Shown here: positions 1-7,500 of the stretch, piece after piece | Layout of the letters: every line of letters starts with the position of its first letter | Numbering within the stretch: the first letter of the stretch is position 1 | Source: CAJBVG01 sp044376465 | GTDB taxonomy: Bacteria > Bacteroidota > Bacteroidia > Sphingobacteriales > Sphingobacteriaceae | Direction: 5' to 3' | Length of the DNA stretch: 22,221 nt | NCBI GenBank assembly: GCA_044376465.1 | Contig: JBILKW010000014.1 | Span: 1-22,221, forward strand | Notes under the pieces: model-generated | Databases searched by the model: none | What the model was told of the DNA's origin: nothing | Seen by the model: only the letters and a program-made list of their open reading frames with translations | Made by a program: the position numbers and the translations under genes

Positions 1-1493
1 AACATTTTAAAACCTTTAGCGATCGATTAAAAGATTTCCCATGTAATGTTGAATACATCAATAGGTTTAGAACGAATAAAGAGATTAAAGAAATTCTGCA
101 AAAAACAGCAGAGGGAAAAATTGATATTTTAATTGGCACGCATAGAATAGTAAGTAAAGATGTTAAGTTTAAAGATTTAGGCTTAATGATTATTGATGAA
201 GAACAAAAATTTGGCGTAAGTACAAAAGAAAAATTAAAACAGTTCCGCGCAAATATCGATACACTTACTCTTACTGCCACACCTATACCGCGTACTTTAC
301 ATTTCTCTTTAATGGGTGCGCGAGATTTATCCATCATCAATACACCACCACCAAACAGACAGCCGGTAACCACCGAGTTGCATGTGTTTAACGAAAAATT
401 AATTAAAGAAGCCATTGAGTTTGAAGTGGAACGAGGCGGACAAGTATTCTTTATACATAACCGAGTACAAGACATTGCAAACGTGGCAGGCATGTTGCAA
501 AAGATATGCCCCGGAGTGCGCATAGGAATTGGGCACGGGCAATTAGACGGCGATGCCTTGGAAGATGTGATGCTCAAATTTATGTCGGGTGAGTACGATG
601 TATTGGTGGCCACAACCATTATAGAATCTGGCTTAGACATTTCTAATGCCAACACCATATTTATAAACAACGCACAAAATTTTGGTTTGAGTGATATGCA
701 CCAAATGCGAGGGCGTGTAGGACGTTCGAACAAAAAAGCATTTTGTTATTTATTGAGTCCGCCACTATCAGTACTTACTCCAGAAGCACGTAAACGATTA
801 AGTGCCATTGAAGAGTTTTCGGATTTAGGCAGTGGTTTCCAAGTAGCCATGCGCGATTTAGACATACGTGGTGCAGGTAATTTATTGGGTGCAGAGCAAA
901 GCGGTTTTATTGCAGAAATAGGTTTCGAATTGTATCATAAAATTTTAGACGAAGCCATACAAGAATTAAAAGACGATGAGTTTAAAGATTTATTTAAAGA
1001 TCAACCGCCGCCGCCACACGTAAGTTTCTGCCAAATAGATACCGACCAAGAATTGCTCATTCCAGATGAGTATGTAACCAATATTGCGGAACGATTAAAT
1101 TTATATACCGAACTTAACAAAATAGAAACAGAAGAAAATTTAAAAGCATTTGAAATGCAATTGCAAGATCGTTTTGGACCAGTGCCTAGGCAAGTATGCG
1201 AATTGCTGAATGCCTTACGTTTACAATGGTTGGCAAAGGAAATAGGTTTCGAAAAATTGAGTTTAAAAAGTAATGTATTGCGAGGTAATTTCCCATCGAA
1301 CCCGCATTCTGGTTTTTACGAATCGGAAACCTTCCATGCTATTTTACGATTTGTGCAAGGTAACCCAAGAGGAGTAAAAATGAAAGAAGGGAAAACAAGT
1401 TTATTAATGATATTCGACCAAGTAAGTTCTGTATCGCATGCCATAGCATTGCTTACAGAAATGAGTGGTAAACAAAAACTACAAGAAGCATGA
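1..1493 (+). CDS. mfd: Transcription-repair coupling factor Mfd, C-terminal part (5' truncated by window edge)
   Basis: The reading frame is open from base 3, so the gene enters from outside the window; about 497 C-terminal residues of a family of roughly 1,100 are present. Mfd is a cytoplasmic ATP-driven translocase that removes RNA polymerase stalled at DNA lesions and recruits UvrA. Visible superfamily 2 helicase motifs in order are GTHR (bases about 138-149), the Walker B box MIIDEEQKFG (bases 186-215), TATPIPRTL (motif III), ATTIIESGLDI (motif V) and QMRGRVGRS (motif VI). These are followed by the translocation (TRG) segment RDLDIRGAGNLLGAEQSG and then the C-terminal regulatory domain of about 150 residues. 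The stop overlaps the next start (ATGA), so translational coupling with the small downstream gene is likely. The identification is secure. Confidence 0.97.
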   Translation, partial: HFKTFSDRLKDFPCNVEYINRFRTNKEIKEILQKTAEGKIDILIGTHRIVSKDVKFKDLGLMIIDEEQKFGVSTKEKLKQFRANIDTLTLTATPIPRTLHFSLMGARDLSIINTPPPNRQPVTTELHVFNEKLIKEAIEFEVERGGQVFFIHNRVQDIANVAGMLQKICPGVRIGIGHGQLDGDALEDVMLKFMSGEYDVLVATTIIESGLDISNANTIFINNAQNFGLSDMHQMRGRVGRSNKKAFCYLLSPPLSVLTPEARKRLSAIEEFSDLGSGFQVAMRDLDIRGAGNLLGAEQSGFIAEIGFELYHKILDEAIQELKDDEFKDLFKDQPPPPHVSFCQIDTDQELLIPDEYVTNIAERLNLYTELNKIETEENLKAFEMQLQDRFGPVPRQVCELLNALRLQWLAKEIGFEKLSLKSNVLRGNFPSNPHSGFYESETFHAILRFVQGNPRGVKMKEGKTSLLMIFDQVSSVSHAIALLTEMSGKQKLQEA

Positions 1494-1849
1494 GTTTAAA
1501 TTTAGAAATAAAAAAGATTAACGAAGATTGGAAAAATCTTTGTGCAAAAATACAAGCGGATTTCGACTCAGACGAACCCGATGTAAAAGTGTTTTTGTTT
1601 TTAATTGGAGTGCAAGAATTGGGTCAAGGGCCCAAAAAATTCTCGAAGAGACAAAAAGAAGAACTCATGCACATTGCAACCTGTAGGCTTATGAGTGAAA
1701 TGGGTTTCTACGAATTAGTGGGCCTCGACCAAGACGGTTGGCCACACTGGGAAGTGGTAAAAGCCATTCCAGCCTTTACCGTTTTAGAACAAGAGTATTT
1801 ATTGAAAAAGTTGATAATAAGTTATTTTGAAGAGATTGGATTGCAGTAA
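1490..1849 (+). CDS. Conserved hypothetical protein, 119 aa, translationally coupled to mfd
   Basis: I do not recognise a characterised function. The ATG at 1490 overlaps the mfd stop by four bases. The protein is small, acidic and soluble, with no signal peptide or membrane segment. It looks mostly helical, with a central stretch FLIGVQELGQG, a basic helix KKFSKRQKEELMH and a turn GLDQDGWPHWE that looks conserved. From memory, similar proteins with the GVQELGQG and DQDGWPHW stretches occur widely in Bacteroidota, but no role is known to me. The overlap with mfd says only that the two are made together; a part in repair is unproven. It is very probably a real gene, given codon use like its neighbours and a tight operon position. 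Confidence 0.85.
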   Translation: MSLNLEIKKINEDWKNLCAKIQADFDSDEPDVKVFLFLIGVQELGQGPKKFSKRQKEELMHIATCRLMSEMGFYELVGLDQDGWPHWEVVKAIPAFTVLEQEYLLKKLIISYFEEIGLQ

Positions 1850-1854
1850 ATTTT

Positions 1855-1886
1855 TTTGATAAATTAAATTATTAATTGTAAATTTA
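1855..1886 (+). promoter_or_regulatory. Candidate Bacteroidota-type promoter of the Xre/Res operon
   Basis: TTTG at 1855-1858 is followed after 20 nt by TAAATTTA at 1879-1886. This matches the Bacteroidota promoter pattern TTTG, 19-21 nt, TAnnTTTG except at the last base. It lies about 30 bases before the antitoxin ATG at 1914 and explains how the pair can be transcribed independently of mfd. Confidence 0.5.
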
Positions 1887-1899
1887 CTATTGATAGTAA
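1884..1899. promoter_or_regulatory. Palindromic operator candidate for antitoxin autorepression
   Basis: TTACTAT TG ATAGTAA is a perfect 7-bp inverted repeat with a 2-bp centre. It overlaps the promoter -7 region and the expected transcription start of the toxin-antitoxin operon. Xre-type antitoxins commonly bind palindromes at their own promoter, so this is a natural operator candidate. No binding can be shown from sequence alone. Confidence 0.5.
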
Positions 1900-1913
1900 G
1901 TAAAAATACAATC

Positions 1914-2387
1914 ATGGCAACAAAAGCTTTAAAAAAGAAAATACAAGAACTTAGTCCAAATTCTTCAAAAAAAACAGAGAAGTACTCTCCTACTTGGCTT
2001 ATAAGTCATGTTAGCGATGCTCCAAGTTTGAAACTAGAATTAATCAGTAAGATTAGAACAGGAGTAAAAAAGAATGATTGGAAAGAACTAATCGAGAATA
2101 TAGGAGCCACCGAAAAAGAATTCGAACATATACTACCATCATCTATAAGCAGTATGCAAAAGAAGAAGGTTTATGACATTGAAACTTCAGAAAGAATTTA
2201 TGAAATCTCAAAACTTTTTGGTTTAGGTTTTGAAGTTTTTGAATCTCAAGAAAAATTTAAATCGTGGTTGGATACACCATCAAAAGCTTTGGGTAATAAA
2301 AAACCATTTGATCTATTAGATAGTAGCTTTGGATTTGAATTAGTTGAAAACGAAATTTATAGAATTCAGTATAATGTTTATAGTTAA
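1914..2387 (+). CDS. Xre/MbcA/ParS-type antitoxin of a Res toxin-antitoxin pair
   Basis: This is a 157-aa protein starting at the ATG at 1914. A TTG eight codons upstream (1890) is in frame but lies inside the operator palindrome, so it is rejected. The middle of the protein (roughly residues 35-100, helical) has the layout of the Xre-like helix-turn-helix region of Res-associated antitoxins. The C-terminal 50 residues fit the toxin-binding domain (DUF2384): FKSWLDTPSKALGNKKPFDLL followed by GFELVENEIYRIQYNVYS. In characterised pairs this domain covers the active site of the RES toxin and the DNA-binding part represses the operon. The stop TAA overlaps the toxin ATG by one base (TAATG), so the two are translationally coupled. 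The gene-pair context makes the assignment strong although the HTH is divergent. Confidence 0.88.
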   Translation: MATKALKKKIQELSPNSSKKTEKYSPTWLISHVSDAPSLKLELISKIRTGVKKNDWKELIENIGATEKEFEHILPSSISSMQKKKVYDIETSERIYEISKLFGLGFEVFESQEKFKSWLDTPSKALGNKKPFDLLDSSFGFELVENEIYRIQYNVYS

Positions 2388-2854
2388 TGATAGTTTATCG
2401 TGTAGTAAATAAAAAATACATAGACTCTACATTAACAGGAATTGGTGCCGAAAAAGTAGGAGGAAGATGGAATGAAATTGGAACGAGAGCGGTATATTGT
2501 TCAGAGAATATTGCATTGGCATTATTAGAATATTATGTCCATTCGGATAATGTTGCAAACCTTCCCAAAGAAATCCTTATTGCAAAAATAGAAATCCCAA
2601 AGAACTTTATTATTAAAGAAATGGATTCATTGCCAGAAGGATGGAATAAATATCCGTATTCTTCACAAACAACAAAAAAGTTTACAATATTAGCAAAAGA
2701 CAGGAATTTTTTTGCACTAAAAGTCCCTTCAACAATTGTTCCTTTAGAACACAATTATATTCTGAATCCGCTTTATAAAGATTTTGGAAAAGTTGAGACA
2801 GTAGAATTTATCGACCTTAAACTTGACGAACGACTTTTACCATCATCTAAATAA
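2387..2854 (+). CDS. RES-domain toxin (NAD+-degrading family)
   Basis: The 155-aa protein is essentially one RES domain. Diagnostic positions are Arg5 in the opening YRV, the GGRWN box with Arg27, the YCSE box with Tyr37 and Ser39, Glu48 in ALALLEYY, and Ser115 in KVPSTIVP followed by NYILNP. These correspond to the conserved Arg, Tyr, Glu and Ser positions of the family. Characterised members are NAD+ phosphorylases or glycohydrolases that deplete NAD+ and stop growth, while ParT-type members ADP-ribosylate a cellular protein; which applies here is not visible. The gene is the second in a two-gene operon directly after its antitoxin. All key residues are present, so the toxin looks intact. 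No transposase or integrase flanks the pair. Confidence 0.92.
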   Translation: MIVYRVVNKKYIDSTLTGIGAEKVGGRWNEIGTRAVYCSENIALALLEYYVHSDNVANLPKEILIAKIEIPKNFIIKEMDSLPEGWNKYPYSSQTTKKFTILAKDRNFFALKVPSTIVPLEHNYILNPLYKDFGKVETVEFIDLKLDERLLPSSK

Positions 2855-2879
2855 ATCTATCAAAAGTTTTAATTATAAA

Positions 2880-5570
2880 TTACTCCACAAAAAACTTCTC
2901 AACCTTAGAATACTTACCACTCAACATTCTAAAATAATAAACACCTGGCAATAGTTTCAAATCATATGCTTTTGTAAATGTATTGCCATGCAATTTTACT
3001 TGCTCTGTAAAAACTTCTTGCCCCAAAATATTTACAACACTTACTTTAATTGCATTTACTTCTAAGTTTGATACATCTACTTTAAACGCACCATCGTTTT
3101 TATTAGGATATAATTTAAAATTGATTTTAGCTAATGGATTTTGTTGCACACCAACATTTACATCTGCTAAATCGCTCATCCAAATTCCTCTGCCAAAAGT
3201 GGCAGCAAAAATTTTATTGGAGTCGGCATGTATTTCTAATTCACTTACTATAACATTTGGCAACATGTTGCTAAATAACTCCCAAGTATTCTTACCATCG
3301 TGTGTGTAATAAACGCCAGCATCTGTACCCACATAAACGATGTTTGCTGCAGAACCTTTCTGTAATACAATTGTATTTGCGGGAATGTTAGGGAGATTAA
3401 AACTTATGTTTGTCCAGGTTGCGCCGGCATTAGTTGTTTTATATACTTTTGCTCCACTTGCAAAACCGCTAAAGCAAGCCCAAGCAGTGCTTGGGTTCAC
3501 ATCGCTTACGGTAATATATGTGCAGTAAAGCGAGTCGGGTAAACCTTGTGTTCTATTCATCCAAGTTTGTCCACCGTTGGTGGTAACATAAAATTTCATT
3601 GGTTCATTTTGTTGGTGGTTTACGCGCTTAGCAACATAAATATAATCAGAGTTACTATCCGATAAATCAAAGGCAGAAATTACAGCACCAACACCGTTAG
3701 CCATTTTAGAAAAATTTGAAATTTGAATTGAATTGCTTCCTTCATCATCAGAAAAATGCATATTTTCAAAACCAGCATACATATTCATAGGATTTCCCTT
3801 TTCTAATTTAAAAGGGGTAGTCCACTCACTATTTTCGGAACCACCAATACCCAAGAAGTCGAAATTTAAACCACCATCAAACGAACGAACGAGATAACCA
3901 AACTGAGCTGAACCGTATAGAGTTAATTTATTTGTTGGATGTAAAATACACTCCATACCATCGCCACCAATCATATTCACCCATTGGTTATTATTTTTAT
4001 AATAGGTCGAATTATCTTGCGCACCTGCAATTACATCGCCAAAACTTTCTCTTAACCCTAATCTATAGAATGAAGTAATTTGCATACCACTTCCGTAAAA
4101 TTTCCAACGTGTTGGCCATTTATAATTCGGTTCCGAATTAGCAGAAGTCCATGAACCAATAATGGGGTTGTCTGTTCTATATAAGCCTCCATCATTTGCT
4201 ACATAATAAGCATTGTTTAATTTATTATAAGCAAACTGATGTTGGTCGGCATGTAAATATTCACCATAGTAAGGCAACCAATATGACATCCCGTCCCAGG
4301 TAGCACCACCGTCATTTGTTCCCCACATGTTTATACCACCAACATATACTTTATCTTTATTTGCACCATCGCACATTATTGCCAAATCGTATGTACCTTG
4401 GCCACCGCCGCCGCCTTGGTTTACATCCCATCCCAACAAATTAAAACCGTTAGAATTGTAGGGCTTTGTCCAGGTTGAACCTGCATTTATACTTTTATAA
4501 AAACCTTCGAAACCTCTATCTAAACCACAAGCAATTGCATAAACATAATTTGTATCGACACTCGAAATTGCAATTTCTACACGTTGTGCATTTCTGGTCG
4601 GTATTCCTGTACTTAAGTTTGTCCAAGTTTCACCAAAATTGGTTGATTTAATTATTCCGGCATCGCCAGAATTTAGTGAACTTACAAAACCAGTACTCGC
4701 GTAAATGGTATTTGCATTTAATGGATTCGATTCCATGTCCCATATAATAGAACTTTGTTTGTTCGTCCAAGTATTACCTCCGTTATAAGATTTCCAAATG
4801 CCCGAAATGGCTGCTGCTACAAGCTCTTGAGGGTTTGCAGGGTTTACATATACTCTTCGTATCAACGACTCGTCGTTTTGATTTAAACTTAAATTCAACC
4901 CGGTTGGGTTCCAAGTTAAGCCACCATCTGTAGTTTTATACACACCAATTCCGTAATGTGTATGTCGTTTTCTACCATCAGTTTTTAAGGCAACGCCTAA
5001 GTAAGCATAATCGCCAACCGAAATATACATAGTATTAGGGTTGGTAGGATCGATGGCAATATCGCTTATTCTAATAATTGGCAAATTATCGGTTAGAGGG
5101 GTCCACGATTGTCCGGAATTAGATGTTTTCCAAACACCGCCTTGTGCAACGCCAACAAACATAGTTGCAGAATCTGTTGGATGAAAGGCAACGCAATTTA
5201 TACGACCTAGACCATGCGAAGTAATGGCATCTATAGCGGGTGGCAAATCAGTAGGTCCAACTGGAATCCAATTACTACCTGCAGATTTAGATGCATTGTT
5301 TTTTAAGGCATTTATTTTTTCTACTTCTTTTAAAAACAGACTCTCATTAGGCATTGCACCACTCATACTTGTTCTTTGCTCATAATGCGACTCCCAACGT
5401 TTATACCACTTCCAGCCTTTGGCTTTACGTAAATCGGTAGAGTTTTTATACTCATCAAACTCACGTTGCAACTCTACAAAACTAGTAGGTTTTGGATTTG
5501 GATTAAGCTTAAAAATTTGTGCTGAAGCCAAACTAGGCAAAACAAATAGTATAAATAGTACTTTTTTCAT
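2880..5570 (-). CDS. Secreted Asp-box (BNR/sortilin-like) beta-propeller protein with T9SS type A sorting domain
   Basis: This 896-aa protein starts with a clear signal peptide (MKKVLFILFVLPSLASA, cleavage before Gln18, the usual mature N-terminal Gln of T9SS cargo). From about residue 150 to 755 it carries at least ten Asp-box-like turns of the form S/T-x-D/N-x-G-x-T/S-W, for example TTDGGLTW, STNFGETW, TNDGGATW and TTNGGQTW. These indicate one or two beta-propellers like those of sortilins and BNR glycosidases. The last 80 residues or so form a T9SS C-terminal sorting domain: KLYPNKNDGAF, then VVNILGQEVF, then LLPGVYYFRM, ending KVEKFFVE. It should cross the outer membrane and be released or anchored on the cell surface. 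No catalytic residues of a glycosidase can be assigned; a binding or scaffold role is equally possible. It is transcribed divergently from the folate ligase and convergently with the toxin. Confidence 0.9.
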   Translation of the reverse strand: MKKVLFILFVLPSLASAQIFKLNPNPKPTSFVELQREFDEYKNSTDLRKAKGWKWYKRWESHYEQRTSMSGAMPNESLFLKEVEKINALKNNASKSAGSNWIPVGPTDLPPAIDAITSHGLGRINCVAFHPTDSATMFVGVAQGGVWKTSNSGQSWTPLTDNLPIIRISDIAIDPTNPNTMYISVGDYAYLGVALKTDGRKRHTHYGIGVYKTTDGGLTWNPTGLNLSLNQNDESLIRRVYVNPANPQELVAAAISGIWKSYNGGNTWTNKQSSIIWDMESNPLNANTIYASTGFVSSLNSGDAGIIKSTNFGETWTNLSTGIPTRNAQRVEIAISSVDTNYVYAIACGLDRGFEGFYKSINAGSTWTKPYNSNGFNLLGWDVNQGGGGGQGTYDLAIMCDGANKDKVYVGGINMWGTNDGGATWDGMSYWLPYYGEYLHADQHQFAYNKLNNAYYVANDGGLYRTDNPIIGSWTSANSEPNYKWPTRWKFYGSGMQITSFYRLGLRESFGDVIAGAQDNSTYYKNNNQWVNMIGGDGMECILHPTNKLTLYGSAQFGYLVRSFDGGLNFDFLGIGGSENSEWTTPFKLEKGNPMNMYAGFENMHFSDDEGSNSIQISNFSKMANGVGAVISAFDLSDSNSDYIYVAKRVNHQQNEPMKFYVTTNGGQTWMNRTQGLPDSLYCTYITVSDVNPSTAWACFSGFASGAKVYKTTNAGATWTNISFNLPNIPANTIVLQKGSAANIVYVGTDAGVYYTHDGKNTWELFSNMLPNVIVSELEIHADSNKIFAATFGRGIWMSDLADVNVGVQQNPLAKINFKLYPNKNDGAFKVDVSNLEVNAIKVSVVNILGQEVFTEQVKLHGNTFTKAYDLKLLPGVYYFRMLSGKYSKVEKFFVE

Positions 5571-5632
5571 ATCGTTATATATCCGTTGAATTTCATAAAT
5601 TTAACAATTCTAATGCCATAAATTAAAATACG

Positions 5633-6205
5633 GTGAATAAAGAATTAATACGTGCCAATATTCTCGAAAAACGAGAAACCTTGAGCGAGGAAAATAAATG
5701 CGCTTTACTACAAAGTGTAATCGATCAATTAAACAATTTCGATTTCACAAACATTCAAACCATACATATTTATTTACCTATAAAAACGAAAAATGAAATA
5801 GACACCTTTCCCATCATTCGTTTTTTAAAATTGATAAAACCAGACATCCGAATAGTTATACCAAGAAGTAATTTCAAAACCTTTGAAATGCAAAATATTT
5901 TATACGATGGCAGCACTGTATTATCTGAAAATAATTTCGGAATTATGGAACCGGTAAATGGAATTGTAATTCCATACAATGACATTGACATGGTGATATG
6001 CCCCTTACTTACTTTTGATAAAAAGGGATACAGGGTTGGCTATGGTAAAGGATTTTACGACCGATTTTTAGTACAATGCCGAGCAGATGTGGTAAAATTC
6101 GGATTAAGTTATTTCGAACCCATTGATATTATTGAAGACATAGATTCGCACGATGTGAAATTAAATTATGCTATCAGTCCGAGTAAATTATGGGAGTTTG
6201 AATAA
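5633..6205 (+). CDS. 5-formyltetrahydrofolate cyclo-ligase (MTHFS family)
   Basis: This is a 190-aa cytoplasmic enzyme that converts 5-formyl-THF to 5,10-methenyl-THF using ATP, returning the inhibitory storage folate to one-carbon metabolism. The family N-terminus (basic helix with Lys3 and Arg7, then REXLS-type ILEKRETLS) and the nucleotide/phosphate-binding signature GYRVGYGKGFYDRFL near residues 135-150 are both present. The length is typical. The start is GTG at 5633: an in-frame TAA at 5624 leaves no upstream alternative, and the next residues fit the family. The gene is a single unit between divergent and convergent neighbours and ends in a strong hairpin. Common gene names are fau or ygfA. 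Confidence 0.93.
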   Translation: MNKELIRANILEKRETLSEENKCALLQSVIDQLNNFDFTNIQTIHIYLPIKTKNEIDTFPIIRFLKLIKPDIRIVIPRSNFKTFEMQNILYDGSTVLSENNFGIMEPVNGIVIPYNDIDMVICPLLTFDKKGYRVGYGKGFYDRFLVQCRADVVKFGLSYFEPIDIIEDIDSHDVKLNYAISPSKLWEFE

Positions 6206-6237
6206 AAAAAGCCCTTATTTTACGACAAGAGCTTTTT
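6206..6237. terminator. Bidirectional hairpin terminator between the folate ligase and efp
   Basis: AAAAAGC at 6206-6212 pairs with GCTTTTT at 6231-6237. After one C/A mismatch, CTT at 6214-6216 pairs with AAG at 6227-6229, leaving a 10-nt loop. A run of T follows on the plus strand and the A-run provides the U-tract on the minus strand, so it can serve both convergent genes. Confidence 0.85.
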
Positions 6238-6256
6238 AATTTTTTCATCTATATAA

Positions 6257-6820
6257 TTATTGTTTTATGCGCTCTACATATTCGCCTGTGCGAGTATCGA
6301 CCTTTACTTTATCGCCTTCGTTAATAAACAAAGGAACACGAATTTCGGCACCGTTAGAAACGGTAGCTGCTTTAGTTACGTTGGTAGCAGTATCACCTTT
6401 AACTGCAGGCTCGGTATAGGTAATTTCTAATTCAACATGAGTTGGAGCAGAAGCCATAATTGGTTCATCACTTTCAAAAGCAATAATTAAATTCATTCCT
6501 TCGGAAATAAATTTTGCCGAAGCACCAAATAAGAATTTCGGAATGTTAAATTGCTCAAAGGTTTCGTTATCCATTACGACAAAGAAATCACCATCTTCGT
6601 ATAAGTATTGATAATCTTTGGTTTCCACTCTGCAAATTTCCACTTCTTCATCTGTACGAAATCGATATTCTACTAATTTTCCTGATTTAACATTGCGCAT
6701 TCTTGCTTGGTAGAAAGCTCGTAAGTTACCTGGTGTACGATGAATAAATTCTTCTACGTTTACGAGTTCACCATTAAAACGCAATACATTTCCTTGTTTT
6801 ACATCAGATGCTTTTGCCAT
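6257..6820 (-). CDS. efp: Translation elongation factor P (loop tip PGN instead of PGK)
   Basis: EF-P binds between the P and E sites of the ribosome and rescues stalling at polyproline stretches. The 187-aa length and three-domain layout are standard. The C-terminal hallmarks EITYTEPAVKGDTATN, VPLFINEGDKVKVDTRTG and YVERI are all present. The domain I loop, which in E. coli EF-P reads PGKGQAF with the beta-lysylated Lys34, reads here RTPGNLRAFYQ, so Asn32 (codon at 6725-6727) sits where the modified Lys or Arg is in the well-studied subfamilies. Lys or Arg modification of the EpmA or EarP type is therefore not possible at that site. The gene is last in the lpx run and has its own -7 element 36 bases upstream of the start, suggesting expression partly uncoupled from lipid A synthesis. 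Confidence 0.97.
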   Translation of the reverse strand: MAKASDVKQGNVLRFNGELVNVEEFIHRTPGNLRAFYQARMRNVKSGKLVEYRFRTDEEVEICRVETKDYQYLYEDGDFFVVMDNETFEQFNIPKFLFGASAKFISEGMNLIIAFESDEPIMASAPTHVELEITYTEPAVKGDTATNVTKAATVSNGAEIRVPLFINEGDKVKVDTRTGEYVERIKQ

Positions 6821-6855
6821 ATAAATTTTATATTATGTTATTATTTAAACGTTTG

Positions 6856-6863
6856 CAAAGATA
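6856..6863 (-). promoter_or_regulatory. Candidate internal promoter (-7 element) of efp
   Basis: On the minus strand the 56-bp gap between the ABC ATPase and efp contains TATCTTTG, a perfect match to the Bacteroidota -7 consensus TAnnTTTG, 36 bases before the efp ATG. A clear TTTG -33 element is not visible, so strength is uncertain. Confidence 0.5.
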
Positions 6864-6876
6864 ATAAAATTAGGCA

Positions 6877-7500
6877 TTAGGCCGATTTATAATCTAACAT
6901 TGAAATACTTTTATCGCAGATTTCATATTCATATTCTTGGTTAGAACAGATAAGCAAGGTTCTATTTCCCAAGTAATCTTTCAATAAATTTTTATACCAA
7001 TCTATACCTTGTTTATCTAAATTAGAGCAAGGTTCATCTAATAAAACACATGGAACATCAGAAACTATTGCTAACAAAAGTTTTGTGCGTTGTTTCATAC
7101 CCGAAGAAAAATACCTAATTTCTTTGTTGATGGAAGAAGTTAATCCTAGTAATTCCAATAATTCTTCATTAGAAATATTTTGGTATCTATTTTTAAAAGA
7201 GAAATGGAAATTTATCATTTCTAATAAAGTCATTTCTTCTATTAATTCTAAATAAGGAGATGCGATGCTGATGTTTAAAAAAGCTAGTTCGGCAGAAATA
7301 TTTTTATTTTGATGTTGGTAAGCAATGCTACCAACGGTAGGTTTTAAGATTCCAGAAATAATTTGCAGGAGTGTTGATTTTCCGGAACCATTGGAGCCCA
7401 ATACAGCTGTTCGTGAGCCAAAAGGTATATCGAGATTGATGTTTTTAAACACCCATTCTCTGTTAAATTTTTTACCAATTTGAGCTAGCTGAATATGCAT
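6877..7500 (-). CDS. Stand-alone ABC-family ATPase, conserved-looking member of the lpx gene run
   Basis: This is a 207-aa single nucleotide-binding domain with no fused membrane segment and no permease gene beside it. Walker A is GSNGSGKST (residues 35-43), the signature is FSSGMKQR (131-138), Walker B is CVLLDEP with Glu156, and the D-loop is SNLDK (159-163). At the Q-loop place, after the central strand AFLNIS, no Gln is visible. At the H-loop place the sequence reads LLICSNQEYEYE, with Asn187 where the switch His is expected. ATP binding and dimerisation seem possible, but hydrolysis coupling may differ from transporters. The start overlaps the lpxA stop by one base (TAATG), so it is translationally coupled to lipid A synthesis. 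The partner and function are unknown; automated annotation would probably call it an ABC transporter ATP-binding protein or CcmA-like. Confidence 0.85.
   Translation of the reverse strand: MHIQLAQIGKKFNREWVFKNINLDIPFGSRTAVLGSNGSGKSTLLQIISGILKPTVGSIAYQHQNKNISAELAFLNISIASPYLELIEEMTLLEMINFHFSFKNRYQNISNEELLELLGLTSSINKEIRYFSSGMKQRTKLLLAIVSDVPCVLLDEPCSNLDKQGIDWYKNLLKDYLGNRTLLICSNQEYEYEICDKSISMLDYKSA

Noticed and set aside
1890..1913. TTG start adding eight residues to the antitoxin
   Set aside because: It lies inside the operator palindrome and downstream of the -7 element at the likely transcript start; the ATG at 1914 is a better start.
2855..2879. AAAAGTTTT motif between the toxin and the T9SS cargo as a terminator
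   Set aside because: The inverted repeat is very short, purely A/T apart from one G, and has no loop of reasonable size.
2983..3528. Plus-strand open frames opposite the T9SS cargo gene
   Set aside because: They are shadows of a well-supported minus-strand gene with domain structure; their translations show no motif.
5596..5603. Palindromic TAAATTTA as a shared -7 element for the divergent T9SS cargo and folate ligase genes
   Set aside because: It matches only 7 of 8 positions and neither strand has a TTTG element at 19-21 nt, so support is too weak.
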